In this document: positions 14,100-26,600 of the stretch, in pieces
Numbering within the stretch: the first letter of the stretch is position 1
Layout of the letters: every line of letters starts with the position of its first letter
NCBI GenBank assembly: GCA_026874595.1
Contig: CM049309.1
Location: forward strand, 2,144,076 to 2,208,075
Origin: Sipunculus nudus
Lineage: Eukaryota; Annelida; Sipuncula; Golfingiida; Sipunculidae
DNA: 64,000 nucleotides
Direction of reading: 5' to 3'
Made by a program: the position numbers and the translations under genes
Notes under the pieces: generated by a model
Database searches by the model: none
What the model saw: the letters and a program-made list of their open reading frames with translations, nothing else
Told to the model about the DNA's origin: nothing

Positions 14100-14150
14100 C
14101 GTCCGCACTATCCGTCGAATGGTTTGCACCGGCACCTCCCTTTTATACAA
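14100..14150 (-). promoter_or_regulatory. Possible TATA promoter within intron 6
   Basis: On the minus strand TATAAAAG at 14146-14139 is followed by a locally GC-rich stretch. About 42 nt further on comes a donor-like GACGTAAGTAC. This resembles a short first exon of an internal or alternative transcript. The downstream 75-codon open frame (13861-14088) has no recognisable domain. No initiator or second exon could be tied to it. Confidence 0.25.
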
Positions 14151-14713
14151 ACAACATACAACTGTCTGAGAATATTGATTAATTATACCACCAGGTAAAC
14201 CATCAATCAAACACCTGCTGACCCACAATACCATGTAGTCTAACTGTATGTTTTAACAGGTGTGACTGACTTTTGTAGAAAAATCAATAACATCAATATC
14301 ACTCCTACTTTGTCATTAAACATCAAAGGTACATAAACATTTAAAATAACAAGCACCTTATCTCATGCCATTAGCTTATTGTGGCCGAATACAAAGTTTT
14401 CCGTCAAAACCATCCCTGTCCGAGGACTTACTATCTCAAGTACATCTGTTTTATATGTTGTTATGGTACTGTGTATGAGTAAACACGATTCAAGTGTGTC
14501 TGTTTACGATAACAAGGCATATTAGCCAGAGGTCCAAATTTAAGAATGTGTGACAACTCTCCAAACAAGAAGAAGAAAAATGAAAAAAAAGAGACACAGA
14601 AAAAACAATGGTGAAGCTGCCAGGTGGCATGCTGTGTTTAAGTTTATGGCACTGATAGCGCCCAGTGCAAGCTTTCATATCACTTTGACAGGTGGCTAAT
14701 TCTAAAACAACAA

Positions 14714-17700
14714 GTGACCCAGGGGTCATGATGCTCAGCTGACCAGGAAGACATTGACAAAAGTAATTTTATCATCTGAATGTCAAATTTGAATGAAATA
14801 CTTTTTTCAAACTTGACCTTTTGTATAAAATCATCCAATATTCATTGGGGTACTATGAAGCTCTGTAGCATGAAGGATATGGGTAACAGACACATATTTT
14901 CAAGGTTTACAAGATGACTTTTCAGGGGTCTCCCAGCATGTCAAAAAATAAAATTCTAGGTCCAGTTATTATGATTTGTGCCCTGTTAACAAATCCAAAT
15001 GTTTATTCTGGGGGGTATTTCAAAGCCGCATAGGATGAAGGATATGGGTAACAGAGATGTAATTTCAGGTGCACAAGGAGACTTTTCAGGGGCCTCCCAG
15101 CATATCAAGAAAGGAGATTCTAGGTCAAGTCATTATAATTTGTGCTCTGTTAACAGATGACCAAATCTTTATTCTGGGGAGTACTTCGGAGCCCCAGAGC
15201 ATGAAGGATATGGGTAACAGGGACCTTATTTCGGGTTTCCATGTAGACATTTTATGGGCTTCCCTGGAGGTGAGGACAGAAGATTCTAGGTCCAGTCATT
15301 ATGATTTGTGCCCTGTTAATATATGACCAAATCTTTATTCTGGGGGAACTTCAGAGCCCCATAGCTCACAGAATATGGGTAACAGGGACCTTATTTCGGG
15401 TTTCCATGTAGACCTTTTATGGGCTTCCCTGGAGATGAGGACACAAGATTCTAGGTCCAGTCATTATGATTTGTGCCCTGTTTACAGATGACCAAATGTT
15501 TAAAGATCACAAAAGTAGAGAAAAAAAATCGTAAAAAATAAAAAAAATATAGGTGGCGCCACCAATCTCCAGAAATTGATGAAACACTCCATGATCAATA
15601 TCCATGCAAAAAAACATGGTGATTAATGCATTAGTTGTTCAGATACTTGAGCTTTTGTATTAAATTTTGCATTATTCTGGGGGGTACTTCAGAACCCCAT
15701 AGCTCAAAGAATATAGGTCAAAGTGACCTAATTTCAGGTTTACAAGGAGAATTTCCATAGACCTCCCAGGATTTCAAGTAAGAAGATTCCCGGTCTAGCG
15801 GTTACGATTTGTGCCCTGTTAACAGACAGACGCCTGGATGGCCGGACGGACGACGGACAGAAGGTGATCCCTACAGCTCAGATGACTTTCAGTCAGCTGA
15901 GCTAAAAATTGAAAAAATACAGGTGGCGCCACCAGAATGCAGAAACTGATGAAACATTTCATGATCAATATCCATGCAAAGAATCATGGTGATCAATATA
16001 ATAATTGTTCAGATACTTGAGCTTTTGTATCAAATTTTCCATTATTCTAGGGGGTACTTGGGAGCCCCATAGCTCAGAGGTTATGGGTAACAGAGACCTA
16101 ATTTCAAGTTTTTAAGGAAACTTTTCATGGGCCTCTCAGCATGTCAAGAGAGAAGATTCTAGGTCCAGTTGTTACGATTTGTGCCATGTTAACAGATGAC
16201 CGCATCTTATGAGGTCTCAAAAATAGAGAAAAAAATTCGTAAAAATAAAAAAAATACAGGTGGCGCCACCATACTGCAGAAACTGATGACACATTCCATG
16301 ATCAATATCCATGCAAAGAATCATGGTGATCACTGCAATAGTTGTTTAGATACTTGAGCTTTTGTATCAAATTGTCCATTATTCTGAGGGATACTTCAGA
16401 TGACTTACAGTCAGCTGAGCTAAAAACACTTAATGGTCAATATCCATGCAAAGAATCATGATGATCTCCATATTAGTTGTTCAGATACTTCAGCTTTTGT
16501 ATCAAATTGTCCATTATTCTGAGGGATACTTCAGAGTCCTATAGCTTGAAGGATATGGGTAACAGAGACCTAATTTCAAGTTTCCACAGGCACTCTTCAT
16601 GGGCCTCCTTGCATGACAAGAATGAAGTTTCTAGGTCCAGTTGTTGCAATTTGTACCCTCTTGATAGATAACCACATCTTCAAAGGTCTCGAAAAAAGAG
16701 AAAAAAAATTCATAAAAATTTGAAAAAAAATAGAGGTGGCGCACCCTCTCTGCAGAAACTATTGGAACAGCTCATGATCAATATGTATGCAAAAATCATG
16801 ACCATCAGTGTTGTAGTTATTGAGATACTGCACTTTTTGTATCAAATTTTCCATTATTCTGGGGGGTATTTTGGAGCCATACAGCCTAAAGAATATGGGT
16901 AACAGAGACCCAATTTCAGGTTTCCATGGAGAATTTTCATGGGTCTCCCTGTGTGTCAAGAATGAAGATTCTAGGTCCAGTTTTTATGATTTGTGCCCTG
17001 TTAACAGATGTTCATATCTTTAAAGGACTCAAAAATAGATAAAACATTCGTAAAAAAAAACCCAAACAAATACAGGTTGTGCCACCAGTCTGCAGGAACT
17101 GATGGAACACCTCTTGATCAATAGTTATGCCACAAATCATGACCATCAGTGATGTAGTTATTGAGATATTGAAGTTTTTGTATGAAATTTTTGACTACTC
17201 TGAGGGGTACTTTGGGGCCCCATAGCTGGAAGGATATGGGTAACAGAGACCTAATTTCTGGTTTCCATGGAGACTTTTCATAGGTCTCTCAGTGTATTGA
17301 GAATGAAGATTCTAGGTCCAGTCTTTACGATTTGTGCCATGCTAACAGATGACAGCATCCTTAAAGGTCTCAAAAATAGAGGAAGAAATCGTAAAAAAAC
17401 CAACGATACAGGTGGTGCCACCAGTCTGCAGGAACAGATGACACATCTCATGATCAATAGTTATGCCACAAATCATGACCATCATTCAAGTAGTTAATGA
17501 GATATTGAAGTTTTGTATGAAATTTTTTACTTTTCTTAGGGGTACTTTAGGGCTCCATAGCTCGAAGAAAATGGGTAACAGAGACCTAATTTTGGTTTCC
17601 ATGGAGACTTTTCATAGGTCTCTCAGTGTGTCGAGAATGAAGATTCTAGGTCCAGTCGTTATGATTTGTGCCACGTTAACAGATGACAGCATCCTTAAAG

Positions 17701-20126
17701 GTCTCAAAAATAGAGGAAAAAATCGTAAAAAATCAAACAATACAGGTGGCGCCACAAGTCTGCAGGAACTGATGGAACATTTCATAATCAATATGTATGC
17801 CAAAAATCATGACCATCAGTGATGAAGTTATTGAGATATTGAAGTTTTTGTATGAAATTTTTGACTACTCTGGGGGGGGGGGGGTACTTTGGGGCCCCAT
17901 AGCTCAAAGGATATGGTTAACAGAGACCTAATTTCTGGTTTCCAAGGATATTTTTCATGGACCTCTCAGTGTGTCAAGAATGAAGATTCTAGGTCCAGTC
18001 ATTACGATTTGTGCCATGCTAACAGATGACAGCATCCTTAAAGGTCTCAAAAATAGAGGAAAAAATCGTAAAAAAATCGAACAATAAAGGTGGCACCACC
18101 AGTCTGCAGGAAGTGATGACACATCTCATGATCAATAGTTATGCCACAAATCATGACCATCAGTCAAGTAGTTAATGAGATATTGAAGTTTTTGTATGAA
18201 ATTTTTTACTTTTCTTGGGGGTACTTTGGGGCTCCATAGCTCAAAGAATATGGGTAACAGAGACCTAATTTCTGGTTTCCATGGAGACTTTTCATAGGTC
18301 TCTCAGTGTATTGAGAATGAAGATTCTAGGTCCAGTCTTTACGATTTGTGCCATGCTAACAGATGACAGCATCCTTAAAGGTCTCAAAAATAGAGGAAGA
18401 AATCGTAAAAAAACCAACGATACAGGTGGTGCCACCAGTCTGCAGGAACAGATGACACATCTCATGATCAATAGTTATGCCACAAATCATGACCATCATT
18501 CAAGTAGTTAATGAGATATTGAAGTTTTGTATGAAATTTTTTACTTTTCTTAGGGGTACTTTAGGGCTCCATAGCTCGAAGAAAATGGGTAACAGAGACC
18601 TAATTTTGGTTTCCATGGAGACTTTTCATAGGTCTCTCAGTGTGTCGAGAATGAAGATTCTAGGTCCAGTCGTTATGATTTGTGCCACGTTAACAGATGA
18701 CAGCATCCTTAAAGGTCTCAAAAATAGAGGAAAAAATCGTAAAAAATCAAACAATACAGGTGGCGCCACAAGTCTGCAGGAACTGATGGAACATTTCATA
18801 ATCAATATGTATGCCAAAAATCATGACCATCAGTGATGAAGTTATTGAGATATTGAAGTTTTTGTATGAAATTTTTGACTACTCTGGGGGGGGGGTACTT
18901 TGGGGCCCCATAGCTCAAAGGATATGGTTAACAGAGACCTAATTTCTGGTTTCCAAGGATATTTTTCATGGACCTCTCAGTGTGTCAAGAATGAAGATTC
19001 TAGGTCAAGTCATTACGATTTGTGCCATGCTAACAGATGACAGCATCCTTAAAGGTCTCAAAAATAGAGGAAAAAATCGTAAAAAATCGAACAATAAAGG
19101 TGGCACCACCAATCTGCAGGAAGTGATGACACATCTCATGATCAATAGTTATGCCACAAATCATGACCATCAGTCAAGTAGTTAATGAGATATTGAAGTT
19201 TTTGTATGAAATTTTTTACTTTTCTTGGGGGTACTTTGGGGCTCCATAGCTCAAAGAATATGGGTAACAGAGACCTAATTTCTGGTTTCCATGGAGACTT
19301 TTCATAGGTCTCTCAGTGTGTCAAGAAAGAAGATTCTAGGTCCAGTCTTTACGATTTGTACCTTGTTAACAGATGTTTACATTTTGAAAGGTCTCAAAAA
19401 TAGAGAAAAAAATTCGTAAAAAATTGAACGATACAGGTGGCGCCACCAGTCTACAGGAAGTGATGGAACATCTCATGATCAATATGTATGACAAAAATCA
19501 TGACCATCAGTCTAGTATTTAATGAGATATTGAAGTTTTTGTTTGAAATTTTTTACTTTTCTGGGGGGGTAGTTTGGGACCCCATAGCTGGAAGGATATG
19601 GGTAACAGAGACCTAATTTCTGGTTTCCATGGAGACTTTTCATAGGTCTCTCAGTGTGTCGAGAATGAAGATTCTAAGTCCAGTCATTACGATTTGTGCC
19701 TTGTTAACAGATGTTCACATTTTTAAAGATCTCAAAAATAGAGAAAAAAATTCGTAAAAAATCGAAAAATACAGGTGGCGCCACCAGTCTTCAGGAACTG
19801 ATGGAACCTCTCATGATCAATATGTATGCCAAAAATCATGACCATCAGTCAAGTAGTTAATGAGATATTGAAGTTTTTGTATGAAATTTTGGACTTTTCT
19901 GGGGGGTACTTTGGGGCCCCATAGCTCGAAGGATATGGGTAACAGAGACCTAATTTCTGGTTTCCAAGGAGATTTTTCATGGACCTCTCAGAATGCCAAG
20001 TTACAAGGTTCTAGGTCCAGCAGTTACGATTTGTGCCTGGTTAACGGACGGACAGACGGACAGACGGACGACGGACAAAGAGTGATCGCTATAGCTCAGA
20101 TGACTTTCAGTCAGCTGAGCTAAAAA
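14714..20126 (+). mobile_element. Concatemer of pearl/HINE-like non-autonomous Helitron-type elements
   Basis: The left end is TGACCCAGGGGTCATGATGC followed by TCAGCTGA. The right end is AGCTCAGATGACTTTCAG followed by TCAGCTGAGCTAAAAA. GCTCAGCTGA near the left end and TCAGCTGAGC at the right are exact 10-bp subterminal inverted repeats. The last part can also fold (AGCTCAG with CTGAGCT) and contains the CTAA expected of rolling-circle elements. Between them lie tandem cores, first at about 165-bp spacing (14877-15375) and later at about 338 bp. A (GACG)n-like tail precedes the 3' end. Two further 3' ends occur inside, near 15905 and 16424. No protein is encoded; short repeated frames are repeat translations. 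Bivalve 'pearl' elements have the same plan. Confidence 0.8.
17234..19260. repeat. Recent tandem duplication of about 1014 bp inside the Helitron-like array
   Basis: Positions 17234-18247 and 18248-19260 are nearly identical. Differences visible are the length of a G run (17873 versus 18887), one A-run length and a few substitutions. The duplicated block equals three 338-bp cores, so it looks like a young unequal exchange or an assembly duplication. Other cores in the element are far more diverged. Confidence 0.9.
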
Positions 20127-21349
20127 TTAACAAATGATAATGCTTTAACTATTGATAAATGTTACCGCGTTGGAAGTTAACTTATGTTTTCAAACTGAAA
20201 AAGACAAATTTAATGTAATCACAAACTAAAATACTGGGTGATGACACCTAAAAGGTAAAGATGAAACTGGGTTGTAGACTTTTACTCTTTTCACGTAGCA
20301 AATATAAAAAGGTTGCTAACCCTTGGGATGGAAACTGAACATTTGAAAAACTGATCTAAAGAGTTTTCAAACTGTTTTTGCCAAACAAATATTTTACAAC
20401 ATTCTGGTTCTCTGGGTCGTCATGGCATCTGCCATGGGTTGCCAACCTCACTTTGATATTTACAATATTAGAATATTCATGACATAAACAACCAATCAGC
20501 ACCTTTCAAATGTACTTGTTTGAGTATATGAGCAATGACCTAGACCTTCATCAATGGAATTTAGATTCTATAACAAAAAAACTGTTTTCTCAGATACTGA
20601 TATTATAGCACTTCTTCAAAAAATAGTTTAAATGCTATGGTATCATACTAATCAATTAGCCCTGTGTCTCATTCCCGCCATGCCTATTTTTTAGAACTAA
20701 TCTGCCAATTTATAAAAAATGTATTGCCAAATTTCAATGGGCACCCTTTGGCTAAACAGACTATAGCCTTAATGAATATGATACCATCGAACTGATTATA
20801 TTCAATTTAACTAGTTGTCCCAACACACTGAGACATAATATAATCATGTCCGTTTGCACAAGCTAGTTCATCTAGCTGGGCGGTTCTTACAGGTGTGGAA
20901 TTTAAAAACTTGATGGTCCCTTGATATTGATTTGCCACACACTGAATGATCCCCATGAGGGAGCGTATAATTACTTTTCTGTCCCTGTGTGTGATATTTC
21001 GTCCACAGCCATGCATACATATTACTGCATTGGTCACATATCGTTGATTTATTCACATCCTTTACGAACAGCCCCTTCTGCATTATACTTTAAAATAGGA
21101 ACAGATCTGTCATTTTGTTTACCAGGCTACACTTGTATAACAAACAATCATAGTTCCGACAAAACTTACACTGCCAAGACAACACCACATTAAGGTGGGC
21201 ACTAACACACTCAGAACTATACAAACACATGCTCATCATACCGGACAGAAAAAGTCTACTGATAGAAACAAGTAACAAAACATAACAGTGAGTGAACCTC
21301 CTGAGGACGACAGAAAATTAATAACAAAACTTGACACAAGAACATACAA

Positions 21350-21377
21350 GTGACCCATGGGTCGTGATGCTCAGCTG
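21350..21377 (+). repeat. Isolated 5' terminus of the Helitron-like family
   Basis: TGACCCATGGGTCGTGATGC followed by TCAGCTGA matches the left ends at 14714 and 46197 but is not followed by any core repeat. The 14-mer TGACCCATGGGTCA found in the 46197 copy is a perfect palindrome. A further diverged copy (GACCCATGGGTCTAGATGCT then CAGCTGA) is at about 62530-62556. Confidence 0.6.
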
Positions 21378-21534
21378 AAACAGAAAGCTGAATTTTTTTA
21401 ACAATTGAGGACACAGCTGTTGCATATATGATAGACTTGGCAGTGGAGCAATAATTAGTGGATTAAACCAGCTGCAAAACTGGGAACTAAAATAATGTAA
21501 CATCACAGATTTTCCAAAACACCATTCCTTCAAT

Positions 21535-21537
<3 letters not shown>

Positions 21538-21584
<47 letters not shown>

Positions 21585-21602
21585 TATATATATACATATA
21601 AA
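21538..21602. repeat. (AT)n/(AC)n microsatellite
   Basis: A simple (TA)n tract followed by a short (CA)n and again TATA steps. The Tyr/Ile repeat frame on the minus strand here is a translation of it. Confidence 0.9.
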
Positions 21603-22824
21603 TAAAGATTATTATTCAGGTTTCTTGGAAGATTTTACCCAAATTCTCAAGGACAATAAGTCAGCAGTTTCTGGGACTAATGGTTATAATATACAAAATA
21701 AGTTAGGTAATTTTTGTATAATGTTGCATGGTGGCAAATAAACAATCAACAAACAAACAGGGTGACAATATAACCACCTTGGTGGAGTTGATAATGATTT
21801 TAGGAAGACACTTCAGGCATGCTGTCCTAACAAAAACCACTTATTAAAAATTATTGAATTAATTAAGTTATTAAAGGGGCTCCTAATCACCTATCTGACC
21901 TTTACAAACTAAAGGAAATCCCTTGGAGCTTTTATAACATTGGCTAGAAAATGTGAATATCACCGCACACAGGCTGCGTTTTGTTTATATCAACATGTTT
22001 ATAATATGTGGGGGCCCGCCAATATAATCAAAACAAATTCAACGAGGGCATCTGGTATCAAGTCAGATAAGCCATGGCTTTGCAAATGGGGTTTTGCCAC
22101 AAATGACCATTCTGTCTCCACATATATGCAAACTACCACCTTAGGTAACATGTTTTTCCCGTTTAACAACATGTGTTTACAAACATGTAGTTGATAAACA
22201 ATTTCATACAGATATCCTTTACAGAGACGTTATAAGAACTTTTCATAAGCAGAATTACCCTTAGAACATTTTTGATTAAACTATGCACAGAGGAAGCCAA
22301 AGATCACAAATTCTTTTTAAAAAGGTAAGTGAACGGGCACCTTTAAGGAAGGACAAATAACCTTAATTAGTGACAGTACTGTCTGTACAAGGTTGATCAA
22401 TATGAACAGACCTGAGAGAGAAGTGGACTACAGTTGTTATATGATGAGTAGGGCTTCTCACTGATACATCACAATGCATAAATATTGTATTAGTGTCATC
22501 AGATCTCTAACTACTAATACACTGAAAATAACTGATCATCCAACAGAAAATGATGTGCAGAATTCAATAATGGTCTCCCATAATATTAAATCATCACATA
22601 AGGGCAAATGTCATAGGCCAGCAACAGATTAAATGGCAATTAAATAGATATTTAAAAAATATAAAATTTGGTATTAAAATATAAAATGTTTTATTATATT
22701 TCTATGAACAAGCAAGAACACTGGCATGGAATCTAACCAAGAAAGTGTACTGTACTATTTATCATATACTGAGTATAATGGCAACAATTTATAATGTAGA
22801 GTTACAGGCCTAATGCTGAAATTT

Positions 22825-23040
22825 TTTTACAAAGTATATATGTACATCTGCAGAATTCCATTTCAGTTCAGACAATGTGACAGGGCAAGGCCACACCATT
22901 AAATCTGCAGCGCGCTCCCTCTGGGTTGAGTAAACTGTGCAAAATCTCACCACTATGGTTGTGATTTGAACTTTGATCTCCCGGCTTGTGAGTCCTGAGT
23001 CCAGACACCGGCTCATAATGCTGAGTTAATTCATATTCAT
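22825..23040 (-). mobile_element. tRNA-derived SINE (minus strand)
   Basis: Read on the minus strand, a tRNA-like head (GAGCCGGTGTCTGGACTCAG, then ACAAGCCGGGAGATC) leads to an AGTTCAAATC B-box at 22972-22963. An unrelated body and a T/A-rich end near 22830 follow. The A-box is degenerate. The arrangement fits a tRNA-derived SINE; overlapping short frames are not genes. Confidence 0.5.
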
Positions 23041-23589
23041 TACAACAAGGAGTCAGACTTTGTAGACCCATGACATGTCACAGCAAGGATATGAATATAT
23101 TGTGTGGATACTGTTTGCACTCATATAAATCTGACGTGGTGTTATTTTGCTCACTGGGAGGACAGGATTAGCCTAAAAAAAAGTGTTCTACATTTGGGAA
23201 TGTGAGACCCTATAATTGACATTGTCTGTAACAGCTATCATTGAAGGTGGCTTAATTGCTCTCTTAATGCTGCATGCCCTACTTTGATCTTCTCTGCCTT
23301 AATTATTTAAATAAAAAATGGGTTAAAACTGGGACCAATGCTTATCAATCATTATATGTTCATGAGCCATTGTTGATTTGTTTTTTATCTAGTAGCATCT
23401 GTATCCTGCATCTTTATATACATACAATGATGATTCAGAGGAGGTTATCTGAGTGTGTCAGAAATGTAAAAAAATCATACCTTAAAACTAAACCATTAGA
23501 ACTACAGCTCATACATGCAGGTAATATATCAGGCTTTCAGATTTTGCAATATGCTAAAAAAAAACGTCCTGAGGTATGACATGGTTCAA

Positions 23590-26010
23590 GGTACAAGGTA
23601 TCAGGAAGACGATGTCCTTGGGTGTGACAGAGTTCAGGGGTACAAGGGAGACAGGGAGACATGTCCTCAGGTTTGTCAGAGCTCAGGGGTACAAAAGAGA
23701 AAGGGAGACATGTCCTGGGGTGTGTCAGAGCTCAGGGGTACAAGAGAGAAAGGGAGACATGTCCTCCGCTGTGTCAGAGCTCAGGGGTACGAGAAAGACA
23801 GGGAGACATGTCCTTGGGTGTGTCAGAGCTCAGGGGTACAAGAAAGACAGGGAGACATGTCCTGGGGTGTGTCAGAGCTCAGGGGTACAAGAGAGACATG
23901 TCCTGGGGTGTGTCAGAGCTCAGGGGTACAAAACAAACAGGCAGACATGCCCTGGGGTGTGTCAGAGCTCATGAGTACAAGAGAGACAGGGAGACATGTC
24001 CTGGGGTGTGTCAGAGCTCAGACGTACAAGAGAGAAAGGGAGACATGTCCTGGGGTGTGTCAGAGCTCAAACGTACAAGAGAGACAGGGAGACATGTCCT
24101 GGGGTGTGTCAGAGCTCAGGGGTACAAGGGAGACATGTCCTGGGGTGTGTCAGAGCTCAGACGTACAAGAGAGACAGGGAGACATGTCCTGGGGTGTGTC
24201 AGAGCTCAGACTTACAAGAGAGTCAAGGAGACATGTCCTCGGGTGGGTCAGAGCTCGGGGGTACAAGAGAGACATGGAGATGTCCTGGGGTGTGTCAGAG
24301 CTCAGGGGTACAAGACAAACAGGGAGACATGTCCTGGGGTGTATCACAGCTCAGGGGTACAAGACAAACAGGGAGACATGTCCTTGGGTGTGTCAGAGCT
24401 CAGGGGTACAAGAGAGTCAAGGAGACATGTGCTAGGGTGGGTCAGAGCTCAGGGGGACAAGGGAGACGAGGAGACATCCTGGGGTGTGTCAGAGCTCAGG
24501 GGTACAAGACAAACGGGAAGACATATCCTGGGGTGTGTCAGAGCTCAGGGGTACAAGAGAGACAGGGAGACACGTCCTGGGGTGTGTCAGAGCTCAGGAG
24601 TACAAGAGAGACAGGGAGACATGTCCTGGGGTGTGTCAGAGCTCAGGGGTACAAGGGAGACATGTCCTTGGGTGTGTCAGAGCTCAGACGTACAAGAGAG
24701 ACAGGGAGACATGTCCTCAGGTGGGTCAGAGCTCAGGGGTACAAGGGAGACAAGGAGACATCCTGGGGTGTGTCAGAGCTCAGGGGTACAAGACAAACAG
24801 GGAGACTTCCTGGGGTGTGTCAGAGCTCAGGGGTACAAGAGAGACAAGGAGACATCCTGGGGTGTGTCAGAGTTCAGGGGTACAAGACAAACAGGGAGAC
24901 ATGTCCTGGGATGTGTCAGAGCTCAGGGGTACAAGAGAGACAAGGAGACATCCTGGGGTGTGTCAGAGCACAGGGGTACAAGACATACAGGGAGACATGT
25001 CCTGGGGTGTGTCAGAGCTCAGGGGTACAAGAGAGTCAAGGAGACATGTCCTCGGGTGGGTCAGAGCTCAGGGGTACAAGGGAGACAAGGAGACATCCTG
25101 GGGTGTGTCAGAGCACAGGGGTACAAGACAAACAGGGAGACATATCCTGGGGTGTGTCAGAGCTCAGGGGTACAAGAGAGACAAGGAGACATGTCCTGGG
25201 GTGTATCAGAGCTCAGGGGTACAAGACAAACAGGCAGACATGTCCTGGGGTGTGTCAGAGCTCAGGGGTACAAGACAAACAGGGAGACATGTCCTGGGGT
25301 GTGTCAGAGCTCAGGGGTACAAGAGAGACAAGGAGACATCCTGGGGTGTGTCAGAGCTCAGGGGTATAAGACAAACAAGGAGACATGTCCGGGGGGGGGG
25401 GGGGGGGGGTGTCAGAGCTTAGGGGTACAAGACAAACAGGGTGACATGTCCTGGGGTGTGTCAGAGCTCAAGGGTACAAGAGAGACAAGGAGACATCCTG
25501 GGGTGTGTCAGAGCTCAGGGGTACAAGAGAGACAAGGAGCCATCCTGGGGTATGTCAGAGCTCAGGGGTATAAGACAAACAGGGAGACATGTCCTGGGGT
25601 GTGTCACAGCTCAGGGGTACAAGAGAGACAAGGAGACATCCTGGGGTGTGTCAGAGCTCAGGGGTACAAGAGAGACAGGGAGACATGTCCTGGGGTGTGT
25701 CACAGCTCAGGGGTACAAGAGAGATGGGGAGGCATGTCCTGGGGTGTGTCACAGCTCAGGGGTACAAGAGAGACAGGTGAGATGTCCTGGAGTGTGTCAC
25801 ACCTCAGGGGTACAAGGGAGACATGTCCTGGGGTGTGTCAGAGCTCAGGGGTACAAGAGAAACAGGGAGACATGTCCTGGGTTATGTCAGAGCTCAGGGG
25901 TACAAGAGAGACAAGGAGACTTCCTGGGGTGTGTCAGAGCTCAGGGGTACAAGAGAGATGGGGAGACATGTCCTGGGGTGTGACAAAAAACTGAGGGGTG
26001 CAAGAGAGAC
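23590..26010. repeat. 49-bp minisatellite, 2.4 kb
   Basis: About 53 units, full length 49 bp, with core GTGTGTCAGAGCTCAGGGGT followed by ACAAGAGAGACAGGGAGACA and TGTCCTGG. Shortened variants lack GAGACAGG or ATGT. A G run of about 20 sits at 25391-25410 inside one unit. The plus strand has almost no stop codons in any frame, which gives overlapping frames of up to 777 codons. Because the period is not a multiple of three and the frames are mutually equivalent, these are repeat artefacts. Confidence 0.95.
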
Positions 26011-26209
26011 AGGGGGTATGATATGAAGGTTATGATTTTGAATAGACATCAACCTAAACAAGAGCACTGCAAATGGTGCATAATACATCTGTTGGATATT
26101 TTGACCTCTCACTTCATTAAATATGTATGAATTTTCTGAGAATGTAATTCAGGTGAGAAACTGCTTTTGGATAATACTCATCATGAGTTGTATGAAAAGC
26201 TATCTGATT

Positions 26210-26600
26210 TTTGGAAAGACTATGTGGAGCCACCAAAGTTTGGTGACCTCTGACCTTATTAATTAGATATGTGTGGATTTTGTTGGAAAATCAAACTTAG
26301 GCAAGATATTTTATTGATTAACATTTCTGTTGAGTTTTAACAAAATCAATCATATTCCTTGTAAGTTATTGCAGAACACCACAAAGTAGCCTAGTCACCT
26401 CTGACCTTATTAAATATGCATCGAATTAGCCCACAATTGAACTTGGGCGAGATAATCTATTGGCAGTAGTTATGGTGAGTTTTGTGAAAATACATCAAAA
26501 CCTGAGTAGGTTATCGCGGCGACACTAAAAGTTAATGGACGGATGGATGGTGGGTATACCTTAATATGTCTCATCATAGACAGGCGTATTAAAAGAGCAT
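26210..26600. repeat. Dispersed tandem-core repeat, copy 2
   Basis: Homologous to 5560-5880. It shares GTGACCTCTGACCT (roughly twice here, 175 bp apart), TTATGGTGAGTTTT, a CGACACTAAAAGTTAATGGA-like stretch and a short GGATGGATGG tail. Confidence 0.65.

Larger units (their letters stand above)
20127..23580. other. Intron 6 sequence, no gene recognised
   Basis: This is AT-rich intron. It contains a partial MITE end (about 20733-20755), an isolated 5' end of the Helitron-like family at 21350-21377, an (AT)n tract at 21538-21602, a unique-looking GC-balanced island at 21950-22180 and a SINE at about 22825-23040. The frames at 20807-21193 have no recognisable domain on either strand. Confidence 0.5.

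Noticed and set aside
16477-20123. Repeated small frames of 60-119 codons in the Helitron-like array
   Set aside because: They recur with the 338-bp core, are broken in most copies and show no domain; they are repeat translations.
20807-21193. Short overlapping frames with Cys/His residues
   Set aside because: No recognisable zinc-finger spacing or transposase motif on either strand.
23515-25994. Open frames up to 777 codons on the plus strand
   Set aside because: They are translations of a 49-bp minisatellite. Several frames are equally open, with the same peptide words in each.
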